A DNA stretch of 36,706 nt from Candidatus Colimorpha pelethequi (lineage in GTDB: Bacteria; Bacteroidota; Bacteroidia; Bacteroidales; P3): NCBI GenBank assembly GCA_018064245.1, contig JAGHVO010000068.1, positions 1 to 36,706 on the forward strand, in the 5' to 3' direction. The notes beneath the pieces are model-generated. The model saw nothing but the letters and a program-made list of their open reading frames with translations. It made no database searches and was not told where the DNA came from. A program made the translations under genes and the position numbers. Below are positions 1 through 7,686 of the stretch, one piece after another (within the stretch, counting starts at the first letter, position 1; each line of letters starts with the position of its first letter).

Positions 1-63
1 AAGACTATTCCCAACGATGTCAAAGAACACGATTACACCCTCTTTGAGGGACTTTATTATTAA
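1..63 (+). CDS. C-terminal tail of an unidentified protein (partial, 5' end outside window)
   Basis: Reading frame 1 is open from the first base to a TAA at 61-63 and encodes the last 20 residues of a protein, ending HDYTLFEGLYY. It stops 33 bases before the start of the SAMD9-like gene on the same strand, with no terminator hairpin between them. The two genes are therefore probably cotranscribed, and this could be a partner of the large NTPase. The tail is too short to assign a family. That it is coding is an inference from the open frame and the tight spacing. Confidence 0.45.
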   Translation, partial: KTIPNDVKEHDYTLFEGLYY

Positions 64-96
64 TTTTAAATTAGTCCCAATTTTAACGGGACACTA

Positions 97-3000
97 ATGA
101 AGAGTAATAGATATATTCTAGTAGCACCATTCTCTATGAATACCTTATCAGAAACCCTTTTACGTAACTTAATGGGGGTGCGATGGTCTATGATTATTGA
201 TTTTGATTGCCATAGTAAAGAGAAGGGTGGTCTATATCATTCCATGATGCCCCAAATTGACGATAACTGTACCCCTTTTACTATCCTCAACAGAGAAGGA
301 CTAAGTAATATGAGCAAGGGAACTAATGGCAATGTGAACTGGATATTTGCTAACGGACTTGCAAATATCAATGGTACAGTTACGCCTGATATTAAAACGT
401 GGATTGGCAAACGCATGCACCACTTTTTAAAAGAAGCCCTGGCTGAGTTCTGTAAAAAGACACTCTCGCCTATTCACATTATCAGTCTACTGGATAAAGA
501 TGAGTATCTTGAGGAAGTTGTTCTTCAGTTTGACGGTATTGACTCTGCCAATCGGGATCTTGTGTCGTTCAGCATAATTTCGGACAAACAGCATGTGAGA
601 GATAATATGGCCAAGTTGTCACGGTATGGCTTTGACATCCATTGTTTCTCATTCTCTCTAGTCCGTTTCGTGTCTGAAATAGGAGATTTCCTGAGTCCCG
701 AAGATAGAAACGCCATTGTTGTGCCAGGTCGAAATGCTCAAAATGAACCAATTTCGGTTGACATTACTGGAATTTACAGCAAACTGCTGTCTAATGGCAT
801 TTATGTTATCCATCGTGACATTGTTTCGGAGGCGGATAAATCAATTGACACACCTCCTGCATTCTATCGAGGAGAAGCCATCACTTGGAGAGAACTGGAG
901 GCTGATGTCGATGTCCCGCGAGGTGGATACGAAGAAATAAAACGTAAGATCCTTGAACGAATCAATGGTAGAGTGTCACAGAAGTTTACCCTTTATCATT
1001 CTGCCGGCGCTGGTGGAACAACAATTAGTCGACGATTAGCCTATGATTTGCGAGAACAAGTTCCCACCATCATCATCAACGACTATTCAAGGACTGTGAC
1101 GTTCAATCTGATTGAAATGCTGTCAGTGAAACTAAACCGTCCAATGTTGGCCATTGTAGAATCCTCAAAGGTGGGTAATATAGATGAGTTGATAGCCTCT
1201 TGCAATGCAAAAAAACGTATAGTGGTATTTGTATATGTGGAACGTATACTAAACAAACGGTCTATAGTTGGCCAGCCTCAGAATGCATATATTAGTGATC
1301 GTATGCATGATGCGGAGGAAAAGGGGAAGTTTACATACAAAGTAAATCTCTATCGTCCAAATTCGCAATGTTTGCAATGGATTGAGAAGGCCCCTTATAC
1401 TAATTGTGAAGTTATCGATTTTTCCATGTCTATTGCTGAAGACGAGTACCGAAAGGATGCTATCGATAGCTATGTTAGACAATATCTTAATCAACTTTCA
1501 GAGCCTGCAGTTGAGTTCTTGACTTATGTGTCCATGGTTTATCACTATGCACAACTCTCCATTTCTGATCTCGTATTCCGTAAATTATTTGTCACAAGCA
1601 ATGGAAAGACAGGTCTCATGACTTATATGCGTCAACGTCAAGACGAGATGTCTTATTTGAAAAAGTTAATCACAATAGATGGGGAAGAGGTTGAGGAAGA
1701 ACGCCTTTGGCGCCCGCGTTACTCCCGATTTGCTGATATTGTTTTAGAGCAAGTGTTGGGTGGTGACACACCTGACAGATGGAAAAACGCTTTGCCGGAG
1801 TGGTCAAAAAAATTAATACGAGTTGTAAAAGAAAACTATGATTATTTGACAGATGAAGTGCAACGAATGCTTGTCGCCGTATTTCTTGAACGAGAGAAAG
1901 AAGATCTCCTTGGCCATGAGGAGGCTTGGGGGGCAAGGGGTGCACAAGAGAAATTCTCTCAACTACTTGACGATATGGCATTCAGTATGGAAGACCAGAA
2001 AGACATCCTTAAACTATTGGCTGAAAAATATCCCAATGTCTCCCATTTTTGGGGGCATCTTGCTCGTTTTTGCTACGAAAATGCCAACACACCAGTCGAG
2101 TTTCAAGAGGCAATCACATATATTGAGACAGCCTTAGACAGAAGTGGAGGTAATGACTATAATCTCTTACATATTGCAGGTATGTGCCATCGGCGTATGA
2201 TAGAGTATTATCAAAGAACCAAGGTGGACATTGGTCCGGAAGAACTAAAGAATATTACCCAAATAGCACGAGACTACTTCGAGAAAAGCCGTGAGGTCAA
2301 TCCGCGCAACGTTCATGCCTATACTTCCGAGATACAACTATTGACAGTTGTCATTGAATACGGGAAGGGTTTCTCTAAACATGATACATACAATTCTTTC
2401 CTGTTGAGTCCTGGCAACAAATGGTTTTTTGAACTCTATGAAGACTTAACTGATTTAATCGAGGAGCTGACCATGTTGGTGGAGCATGAAGAAACGCTGG
2501 GGAAAACGATGCGACTAGTGCGCACCAAGACTATGCTCGCAAATAGTGAAAGTAAATCATGTGAATATTTTGGTGATTTCAAAAAGTCGTTACAATCGTT
2601 ACAAAATCATATTCAACTTGCTGATAGACTCACACTACCACATCTCCGTGTTATGTATGTTCGCACCCTCTTGTTGAGCAAAGTTAATGGAAACCGCGAA
2701 AGAATGATTGAGGCATGGGGGAAATTATCCGACAAGGAGAAAAAAATGGTCGAAGAATACCTGAATAAAAATGTTCAGCAAAATTCTGGCAGTATTAATT
2801 CAATGCGTTTGTGGGTGCAGTTTGTTCGATATTCTGGAATTGATATCTCGATAGAGGAAATCAAATCACGCTTAAAGATGTTGTATAAAAGCAGTGATAA
2901 TTACCCCATGACAAAGCTTGAGGCTGCTTTTAACCTTTATATTCTCAATCTTTTTGAACTTATTCGAGATAACAATCTCCTAAATAATCGGAAACGAGAT

Positions 3001-3552
3001 GAGATACGTCAATGGGTGGATGCCTGTCGCCCCCTCTCTTCGAGCGACAAATACCCATTTGAATGGTTGGTTACATTGGACGGTATTCAAGGTATTGTTA
3101 GTTCAAAAAATAGACCTGAACTTAACAATTTGGTTCGTGTCAATGGAACTATCACTGAAATTAAGAGCAACACACAAGGAACCATTCGACTTGATTGTGG
3201 ATATGATGTCTTCTTCTCTCCAGCTTCAGGAAACTTTATTCAAGGTAAAGATGAAACTACACGAGTTTCCATGGTTTTGGCTTTCCGCCACGAAGGACCT
3301 GCAGCATATGAGGTTGTTCGGCTTGTTAAGGATGGATATGAAACTATAGGTGTCTCAAGAAATGAAATAGCGGATGATTTGGCAATAACTGAGGTCGAAA
3401 CCATTGAGATAGATGAGCCTGTAACGCCATCAACCGAGGTGCTTACGGAAAAACCGAAAGTGACAGGACCAAAGCTCAATGTGATTGGCAAAATTGATTT
3501 GGAACAGTTTAAGAAATATGAACGTTCCCCCAAGAAGAATGATAAAAGATGA
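97..3552 (+). CDS. SAMD9-like STAND-type NTPase with helical repeats and C-terminal OB fold
   Basis: This 1151-residue protein has the layout of the SAMD9/SAMD9L family. Residues 23-45 carry the WSMIIDFD...GG signature of the region before the NTPase (assigned as SIR2-like in SAMD9). An FYRG-x3-W motif follows at 257-264. The P-loop at 301-310 is HSAGAGGTT, which lacks the usual Walker A lysine, as in the SAMD9 family. A Walker-B-like strand lies near 349-356. Helical TPR-like repeats span about 640-830, and an OB fold spans 1009-1076 (VNGTITEI..., YDVFFSP, VSMVLAFRHEG). The tail of about 75 residues is charged and probably disordered. Bacterial relatives are predicted antiviral ATPases, so a defence role is inferred. 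The start is fixed by an in-frame stop at 67-69, and no other ATG precedes 97. Confidence 0.8.
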   Translation: MKSNRYILVAPFSMNTLSETLLRNLMGVRWSMIIDFDCHSKEKGGLYHSMMPQIDDNCTPFTILNREGLSNMSKGTNGNVNWIFANGLANINGTVTPDIKTWIGKRMHHFLKEALAEFCKKTLSPIHIISLLDKDEYLEEVVLQFDGIDSANRDLVSFSIISDKQHVRDNMAKLSRYGFDIHCFSFSLVRFVSEIGDFLSPEDRNAIVVPGRNAQNEPISVDITGIYSKLLSNGIYVIHRDIVSEADKSIDTPPAFYRGEAITWRELEADVDVPRGGYEEIKRKILERINGRVSQKFTLYHSAGAGGTTISRRLAYDLREQVPTIIINDYSRTVTFNLIEMLSVKLNRPMLAIVESSKVGNIDELIASCNAKKRIVVFVYVERILNKRSIVGQPQNAYISDRMHDAEEKGKFTYKVNLYRPNSQCLQWIEKAPYTNCEVIDFSMSIAEDEYRKDAIDSYVRQYLNQLSEPAVEFLTYVSMVYHYAQLSISDLVFRKLFVTSNGKTGLMTYMRQRQDEMSYLKKLITIDGEEVEEERLWRPRYSRFADIVLEQVLGGDTPDRWKNALPEWSKKLIRVVKENYDYLTDEVQRMLVAVFLEREKEDLLGHEEAWGARGAQEKFSQLLDDMAFSMEDQKDILKLLAEKYPNVSHFWGHLARFCYENANTPVEFQEAITYIETALDRSGGNDYNLLHIAGMCHRRMIEYYQRTKVDIGPEELKNITQIARDYFEKSREVNPRNVHAYTSEIQLLTVVIEYGKGFSKHDTYNSFLLSPGNKWFFELYEDLTDLIEELTMLVEHEETLGKTMRLVRTKTMLANSESKSCEYFGDFKKSLQSLQNHIQLADRLTLPHLRVMYVRTLLLSKVNGNRERMIEAWGKLSDKEKKMVEEYLNKNVQQNSGSINSMRLWVQFVRYSGIDISIEEIKSRLKMLYKSSDNYPMTKLEAAFNLYILNLFELIRDNNLLNNRKRDEIRQWVDACRPLSSSDKYPFEWLVTLDGIQGIVSSKNRPELNNLVRVNGTITEIKSNTQGTIRLDCGYDVFFSPASGNFIQGKDETTRVSMVLAFRHEGPAAYEVVRLVKDGYETIGVSRNEIADDLAITEVETIEIDEPVTPSTEVLTEKPKVTGPKLNVIGKIDLEQFKKYERSPKKNDKR

Positions 3553-3785
3553 GGAATGCCTTGATGTTTTTACTGCTATTGGGATTTGATGATATAAATG
3601 TCATAGAAAGGTCTGTATTAATCGTTTTGTGAGATTCGGAGCTGTTTAATAAACACCTTCTCAATTTACACTAAAACGAACATCTCCACCACCCTCTATG
3701 CCACTATTATTAGCATCATCATTATCACTATTTTGATTTTTATTGCATTAATTGTCAATTTGATGAATATATTGAATAAAAATTT
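3553..3785. other. AT-rich intergenic stretch
   Basis: No gene is visible. On the minus strand a short open stretch near 3667-3745 ends in GGGDVRFSVN then a stop, preceded by an Asn/Asp-rich run. A similar minus-strand stretch near 14614-14693 ends GGDVGVTLDGDDRDNN then a stop. Both could be 3' remnants of related genes, but each is under 30 codons. The right half is a low-complexity AT-rich leader to the promoter that follows. Confidence 0.4.
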
Positions 3786-3817
3786 TTGTTATTATTTCAA
3801 ATATTTTATTATCTTTG
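3784..3817 (+). promoter_or_regulatory. Bacteroidetes-type promoter of the NYN gene
   Basis: The -7 box TATCTTTG lies at 3810-3817 and a TTTTG -33 element at 3784-3788, about 21 bases apart. This matches the TTTG/TAnnTTTG consensus of Bacteroidetes sigma-ABfr. Transcription would begin near 3824, giving a leader of about 67 nt that contains a terminator-like hairpin. Confidence 0.7.
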
Positions 3818-3857
3818 CACTCGAATCCCCCTCAAGTAGGTTCGCCGAAAGAGACCC

Positions 3858-3885
3858 AGCCAGCGGCAACGTTGGCTTATTTTTT
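3858..3885 (+). terminator. Terminator-like hairpin in the leader of the NYN gene (candidate attenuator)
   Basis: AGCCAGCG (3858-3865) pairs with CGTTGGCT (3870-3877), with one G-U wobble, around a GCAA (GNRA) tetraloop. The stretch TATTTTTT follows at 3878-3885, only five bases before the start codon at 3891. A hairpin plus U tract between promoter and start codon is the form of an intrinsic terminator used for attenuation. It could equally be a translation-blocking structure. Confidence 0.5.
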
Positions 3886-3890
3886 AGAAT

Positions 3891-4529
3891 ATGGTAAAAC
3901 AAAGAGTCATAGTATATGTTGATGGTTTCAATTTCTATTACGGATTGAAACGCAATCCTCGTTGGAAACGTTATTATTGGATTGATTTTGTGCGCCTGTT
4001 TGAATCCTTTATGAAACCTCATCAGGAACTGGTCGCTGTCAAATACTTTTCAGCCAAGCCCATTAGTAATGAGGACAAAGCCGAACGACAATCCCTGTTG
4101 TTTAAGGCCAATGAAGAGAACTCGAAGTTCCAACTAGTCTTGGGAAAGTATCTCCAAAAATCGCTGACGTGCAAGAATTGTGGGTACAAGATAACCACCT
4201 ACGAAGAAAAAGAGAGTGATGTCCGTATTGCCACGCAGATTGTAAGGGATGCTTTTGAGAAAAGCTGTGATGTGGCCATTGTTGTTTCTGCCGACAGCGA
4301 TATGAAGCCTGCCGTAGAATTGGCAGAGGCCGCCGGAGTGATGGTAGTAAACTGTTTTCCTCCGTTCCAACATTCAAACGCCCTTTTGAACATCAGCCAC
4401 GGCGTTATGCGGATGGAACGTTACGAGCGTCTTTTTAAGCAAGCCGTAATGCCCGACGAGGTTGTGCAATCCAACGGCTACTGCATACGAATCCCTGACA
4501 AATGGAAAATGATGCAGCCAATGCCTTGA
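3891..4529 (+). CDS. NYN-domain (PIN-like, LabA/DUF88) putative ribonuclease
   Basis: The 212-residue protein starts with a beta strand and the DGFN motif (D11, N14). An acidic helix start (ESDVRIATQ, D110) and the SADSDM strand end (D135, D137) follow. Together these are the acidic metal-binding set of NYN/PIN-fold nucleases. A CKNCG knuckle (C94, C97) inserted before D110 recalls a half zinc ribbon. NYN proteins cleave RNA, and in Bacteroidetes they are often orphan genes near mobile or defence loci. It is transcribed alone between its own promoter and a strong terminator. The RNA substrate is unknown. Confidence 0.85.
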   Translation: MVKQRVIVYVDGFNFYYGLKRNPRWKRYYWIDFVRLFESFMKPHQELVAVKYFSAKPISNEDKAERQSLLFKANEENSKFQLVLGKYLQKSLTCKNCGYKITTYEEKESDVRIATQIVRDAFEKSCDVAIVVSADSDMKPAVELAEAAGVMVVNCFPPFQHSNALLNISHGVMRMERYERLFKQAVMPDEVVQSNGYCIRIPDKWKMMQPMP

Positions 4530-4575
4530 TATGAAATTGTAATTTTGCCCCGCTCTACTTTCCTTGTAGAGATAT

Positions 4576-4600
4576 AAGCCGCTTCTCAGCGGCTTTTTTT
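4576..4600 (+). terminator. Rho-independent terminator after the NYN gene
   Basis: AAGCCGC (4576-4582) pairs with GCGGCTT (4589-4595) around a six-base loop, followed by a run of T to 4600. It closes the NYN transcription unit. Confidence 0.85.
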
Positions 4601-4768
4601 ATTACCCCTTCCACCCCGATTTTCCTCCAAATTAGGGCGGATGTTCCTCTTTTTGCCCCTCCCCGCCCTCCCTCTTATCGCGACAATCCCACCCCGAACG
4701 CACCCGTAACGCACCCCCGACGCCCACCGGAAGCTGACGAAGCCCGAAGCCGTTTTTCATCGCCCTTG

Positions 4769-4776
4769 TACTTTTG
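4769..4776 (+). promoter_or_regulatory. -7 box upstream of the phage-like module
   Basis: TACTTTTG fits TAnnTTTG. No convincing TTTG is seen 19-21 bases upstream. The rest of 4601-4867 is a pyrimidine-rich stretch with no gene that I can support. The leader just before the next start codon is AT-rich, as usual in this phylum. Confidence 0.45.
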
Positions 4777-4867
4777 CCTCGTCTTTCAAAGCTAGCCGGT
4801 AGGTGCACATGCCGACACGCCAAGAGGACGAACAAACGAAAAGTATAACATTAAAAAGTAAAACACA

Positions 4868-5743
4868 ATGGCAAAAGTTTTCGGAATCAACACTAAGATT
4901 CGTGGCAAGGTAGGTGAGTACATCTATCGTCAGACCAAGGTGGGCACTGTCGTCAGCGAAGCCCCCGTCAAGCCTATCACTCCTCTGCGCACACAAAGCC
5001 AGATGAACATCCGCACCCAGTGGGCCAACCTCGGTGCTATCTACAAGCAGTTCGACTCTATGCTGTGTCGTGGCTTCGAGGAACTGCCCACACACATGTC
5101 GGTCTACAACGCCTTCATCCAGGCCAACCTCGGTGTCGTCAAGGTCTATATCACCAAGCGGATGAAGCTCAACGGCGGCGCCATCCTCGCGCCCTATCAA
5201 ATTACGCGAGGATCCTTGCCCAGCATCAGTATGGCCAAGAACAGCAACAACAAGCTGGTCAGCAGCGTGGCCCTCGGCTCTCTATCCATTACCGCAACAA
5301 CCACCGTGGCGCAGTTCTCGCAGGCCGTCATCGACAACAACACTTCGTTTCTCGAGGGCGATCAGCTCACTTTCTTCCATGGCAAGCAGTCTGTCGATGC
5401 CGTGACTCGCACCCCTCGTGCCTCTATCAAAGGCTACAAGGTGGTGCTCAACACTGCCGACGACACGCCTCTGTGGAATATCGTGGAAAAGATTGGCTTC
5501 TCTGTCGCTGACAACTGCCTCGCCACCTCAGAAGAGATAACCAACGGTGCCGCTGTCTGGGTACACAGCCGTGAGGGTGTCGATAGCACGTTGAAAGTCA
5601 GCACGCAGTTCTTCTATGTCGAGAACTCCGCATTGGCCACTTACCAAAGCAACTCTGCCATCCTCGCCTCTGTCAATAGCTACGGCGGCATCAACTCCGC
5701 CGCCGTCTATCTCCAGCCCGAACTCAACACCACCACGCCCTGA
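4868..5743 (+). CDS. DUF6266-like phage-associated protein
   Basis: The 291-residue protein begins with a GKVGEYIYRQTKVGTVV segment followed by PLRTQSQMNIRTQWANLGAIYK. This is the pattern of the Bacteroidetes DUF6266 family, whose members sit in phage-like gene clusters beside amidases. The rest is beta-rich and Ser/Thr-rich (for example LGSLSITATTTVAQFSQAVI), as expected of a structural or surface protein. There is no signal peptide or membrane segment. It is first in a plus-strand series of six genes ending in lysis functions. Codon use is strongly C-ending, unlike the AT-rich flanking defence genes, which points to a separate origin. Biochemical function is unknown. Confidence 0.6.
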   Translation: MAKVFGINTKIRGKVGEYIYRQTKVGTVVSEAPVKPITPLRTQSQMNIRTQWANLGAIYKQFDSMLCRGFEELPTHMSVYNAFIQANLGVVKVYITKRMKLNGGAILAPYQITRGSLPSISMAKNSNNKLVSSVALGSLSITATTTVAQFSQAVIDNNTSFLEGDQLTFFHGKQSVDAVTRTPRASIKGYKVVLNTADDTPLWNIVEKIGFSVADNCLATSEEITNGAAVWVHSREGVDSTLKVSTQFFYVENSALATYQSNSAILASVNSYGGINSAAVYLQPELNTTTP

Positions 5744-5769
5744 CTGCCTCGTCGGGCCTTCCGTCTGCT

Positions 5770-5805
5770 CGTCGGAGGGCGACCCCTCGCCCTCCACAGC
5801 CGACG
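5770..5805 (+). terminator. Strong GC hairpin after the DUF6266-like gene
   Basis: GGAGGGCGA (5774-5782) and TCGCCCTCC (5787-5795) form a perfect 9-bp stem with a CCCC loop, and flanking CGTC/GACG can extend it across a small bulge. There is no T run, so it may be a processing or pausing hairpin and not a full terminator. Confidence 0.5.
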
Positions 5806-5849
5806 ACTAACCCTCACAGCCCAATAAAATTCAATTTTCAATTTGCAAC

Positions 5850-6191
5850 GTGGAAGATTTAGAAATCACATCCCTCCCGACCGCCGACCCTGCGTCCACA
5901 CCCAAGCTCAACACCTTGGGTTACGACTCCGACGGCAACGCCGCACAAGTCCGTCTTTCCGACTTGGTGCCGCGCATCATCAAGGCCGCGAGCATTGATT
6001 TCTTGTCCGGACTCTTCATCAGCCGACAGCCCTTTGTCGCTGGAACCTCGGAAGTCTATATCAACGGCCTCCGCTACACCCTCGGCAAGGACTACAAAGA
6101 GGTGACCGATGGCACCAAGGCCGACGGCATCGAAATTCCCGGCATCGAGAGCGACGACGAAATCATCCTCAAAGCCATCCCAATCAATTAA
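5850..6191 (+). CDS. Small fibre-like structural protein (GTG start)
   Basis: The 113-residue product begins MEDLEITSLPTADP, a short N-terminal segment of the kind that docks phage fibres. It ends in a module VYINGLRYTLGKDYKEV...GIEIPGIESDDEIILKAIPI. The V-[FY]-[IV]-NGL...DY pattern recurs at the C-terminus of the next gene. Such ends are common in phage tail-fibre or head-fibre proteins. No ATG fits, and the GTG at 5850 follows an AT-rich CAATTTT leader. A gap of 22 bases to the next gene supports an operon. Fibre function is inferred from composition and context. Confidence 0.6.
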   Translation: MEDLEITSLPTADPASTPKLNTLGYDSDGNAAQVRLSDLVPRIIKAASIDFLSGLFISRQPFVAGTSEVYINGLRYTLGKDYKEVTDGTKADGIEIPGIESDDEIILKAIPIN

Positions 6192-6213
6192 AAACAATCA
6201 AAATTAAAGAATT

Positions 6214-6792
6214 ATGCAGAAACTCAAAGTAAAACAACTCGACGGCGTAGTATCGCCCTCCGCATCCGATGACTGGTCATCTTTGACCGACCAGCTGGCC
6301 ACCGCAGCCGCAACAAGTGAGAAAATCGACAATGCCGTCAGCAACGCCATAGGCGGGGCACTCCAGTCCGTCACCGGCGGCAGTGCCGAAACAGGCAAGT
6401 ATGTCTCTGCCGTCACCAAGGAAGGCACCGCTGTCAAGGTCGCCAAGACCGCTCTCCCTGTCACGGGTGTCAACACCACCAACACTGCCGGTACTGGCAC
6501 CACCACCAAGGCCATTGTAAGCCTCGCCCTCTCCAGCGGCAAGGTCGTGGCCACGGAGAAGAGCATCGCCTTCCCCAACCCTCCTGTCCTCACCCTCGAC
6601 AGCGTGGACTTCACCGCTGAAATCGCACTCACCAAATCACCCTATGCTGAAAGTGCCGTGGGTGTCTTCGTCAATGGTTTGATGCAGCCGCCCACCGACT
6701 ACACCGTCGCCGAAGGCAAGATTACCTTCAAAGACCCTTCCCACTACGCCAAAGGCGACACCGTCAACATTCTCTACCTCACCGCCGCCTAA
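6214..6792 (+). CDS. Fibre-like structural protein with NGL C-terminal module
   Basis: The 192-residue protein has a short N-terminal anchor-like stretch (MQKLKVKQLDGVVSPSASDDW), a low-complexity Ala/Thr/Val repeat region and a C-terminal module. The module (residues about 155-192: VGVFVNGLMQPPTDYTVAEG, then a short strand pair ending NILYLTAA) matches the end of the preceding protein in layout. This arrangement (anchor, shaft, tip) is typical of small phage fibres. There is no signal peptide. It is followed by a terminator hairpin and the amidase gene. The host ligand, if any, is unknown. Confidence 0.6.
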   Translation: MQKLKVKQLDGVVSPSASDDWSSLTDQLATAAATSEKIDNAVSNAIGGALQSVTGGSAETGKYVSAVTKEGTAVKVAKTALPVTGVNTTNTAGTGTTTKAIVSLALSSGKVVATEKSIAFPNPPVLTLDSVDFTAEIALTKSPYAESAVGVFVNGLMQPPTDYTVAEGKITFKDPSHYAKGDTVNILYLTAA

Positions 6793-6803
6793 ACCCTGAC
6801 TAC

Positions 6804-6849
6804 AGCAAGCCGACCGCACCGCGGGCAGTCGGCTTGCTCCCCTTTATTT
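6804..6849 (+). terminator. Hairpin terminator after the fibre gene
   Basis: AGCAAGCCGAC (6804-6814) pairs perfectly with GTCGGCTTGCT (6828-6838) and is followed by CCCCTTTATTT, a weak T tract. It probably ends the structural transcript before the lysis genes. Confidence 0.7.
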
Positions 6850-6891
6850 CGCCTATTAAGTCCATTCACCCCATTAAACCCAGAAGAAAAA

Positions 6892-7305
6892 ATGCGAACA
6901 ATCACCGAAATCATCATCCATTGCACCGCCACACGCCCTAACGCCATCTGCACGGTGGAATCCATAAGGAGATACCATCGTTCCCTTGGCTGGCGCGACA
7001 TTGGCTATCAATACGTCATCTATCCCGATGGCAGCGTCCGCGCTGGCCGCCCTGTGGAGCAGCCCGGCGCACACACCGAAGGTCACAATGCCCACAGCAT
7101 CGGCATCGCCTATGTCGGCGGCCTCGATGCCAACGGTCGCCCTGCCGACACCCGCACCCCTCTCCAGCGTCTTGCCATGCTCCAGCTGGTGCAGGACTTG
7201 ATGGAGGAGCACGATATAACATCTATCCACGGCCACAACGAATACGCCGCCAAAGCCTGCCCCTGCTTCGATGTCCAGCAATGGCGCAAAGAGAATAGTC
7301 TTTAA
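6892..7305 (+). CDS. N-acetylmuramoyl-L-alanine amidase (Amidase_2 / PGRP fold endolysin)
   Basis: The 137-residue enzyme is predicted to cut the MurNAc-L-Ala bond of peptidoglycan. Zinc ligands align with T7 lysozyme: H10 (IIHCTAT), H115 and C123. H115-C123 has the same 8-residue spacing as H122-C130 in T7. The catalytic Tyr (Y41, GYQYVI) and Lys (K121, six after H115 as K128 in T7) are present. There is no signal peptide, so release needs a holin or another export route. It is followed by two small membrane-associated genes, which together look like a lysis cassette. Family members are frequent in Bacteroidales prophages and phage-like loci. Confidence 0.92.
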   Translation: MRTITEIIIHCTATRPNAICTVESIRRYHRSLGWRDIGYQYVIYPDGSVRAGRPVEQPGAHTEGHNAHSIGIAYVGGLDANGRPADTRTPLQRLAMLQLVQDLMEEHDITSIHGHNEYAAKACPCFDVQQWRKENSL

Positions 7306-7312
7306 CCGACCC

Positions 7313-7342
7313 AATTTCAATTCTCAATTCTCAATTTTCAAT
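7313..7342 (+). repeat. CAATTCT/CAATTTT heptamer repeat in the leader
   Basis: Four consecutive copies of CAATT(C/T)(C/T) run directly up to the ATG at 7345. A similar CAATTTTCAATTTG leader precedes the GTG start at 5850, and complementary material occurs near 23280-23333. It replaces a Shine-Dalgarno site, and AT-rich leaders are normal in Bacteroidetes. Confidence 0.6.
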
Positions 7343-7344
7343 TC

Positions 7345-7686
7345 ATGAATAACCTTTGGAACATCATCCCATCAATCCTAACCCTCGTCGCCGGTGGTGG
7401 ATGGCTGTTCGACCGCCGCCGCCATCGCCAGGAGGTCGAAAGCCTGAAGGCCGACAACCGACAGAAAGACATGAACCTGTCGAAGATGTATGTCGACGAG
7501 TTCAAAGAAAACATCGCCGATCCCCTGCGGCTTGAAGTCAGGGAATTACGCACCGAAGTAAACCATCTACGCAATGCAATACAAAGGATTAACGACTGCC
7601 CTCATAGCGACGCTTGCCCTGTTTACAGTGAGTTGCAGAAGCAGCAAGACCGTGACGCAGCAGACCAGCACGATGACCGCGACTGA
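7345..7686 (+). CDS. Small membrane protein with coiled coil (lysis cassette, holin- or i-spanin-like)
   Basis: The 113-residue protein has one N-terminal membrane segment (about residues 4-22, NLWNIIPSILTLVAGGGWLF), then DRRRRHRQ, then a heptad-rich helix (about 25-80). The end is polar and contains CPHSDACPV. The positive charges after the membrane helix favour a cytoplasmic C-terminus, which argues against a classic Rz i-spanin and for a holin-like or adaptor role. It lies 39 bases after the amidase, and its last 113 bases overlap the next gene in another frame. Function is inferred from position only. Confidence 0.65.
   Translation: MNNLWNIIPSILTLVAGGGWLFDRRRHRQEVESLKADNRQKDMNLSKMYVDEFKENIADPLRLEVRELRTEVNHLRNAIQRINDCPHSDACPVYSELQKQQDRDAADQHDDRD

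Noticed and set aside
3821..3857. tRNA-like or riboswitch-like leader before the NYN gene (TCGAATCCCC, GGTTCG)
   Set aside because: No cloverleaf can be drawn and no known riboswitch consensus was recognised. Only the terminator-like hairpin is supported.
4632..5200. Minus-strand open frames opposite the DUF6266-like gene
   Set aside because: They are shadows of the GC-skewed plus-strand gene and have no promoter or family features.
7345..7686. Classic Rz-type i-spanin
   Set aside because: The positive charges follow the membrane helix, favouring a cytoplasmic C-terminus. A holin-like or accessory role fits better.
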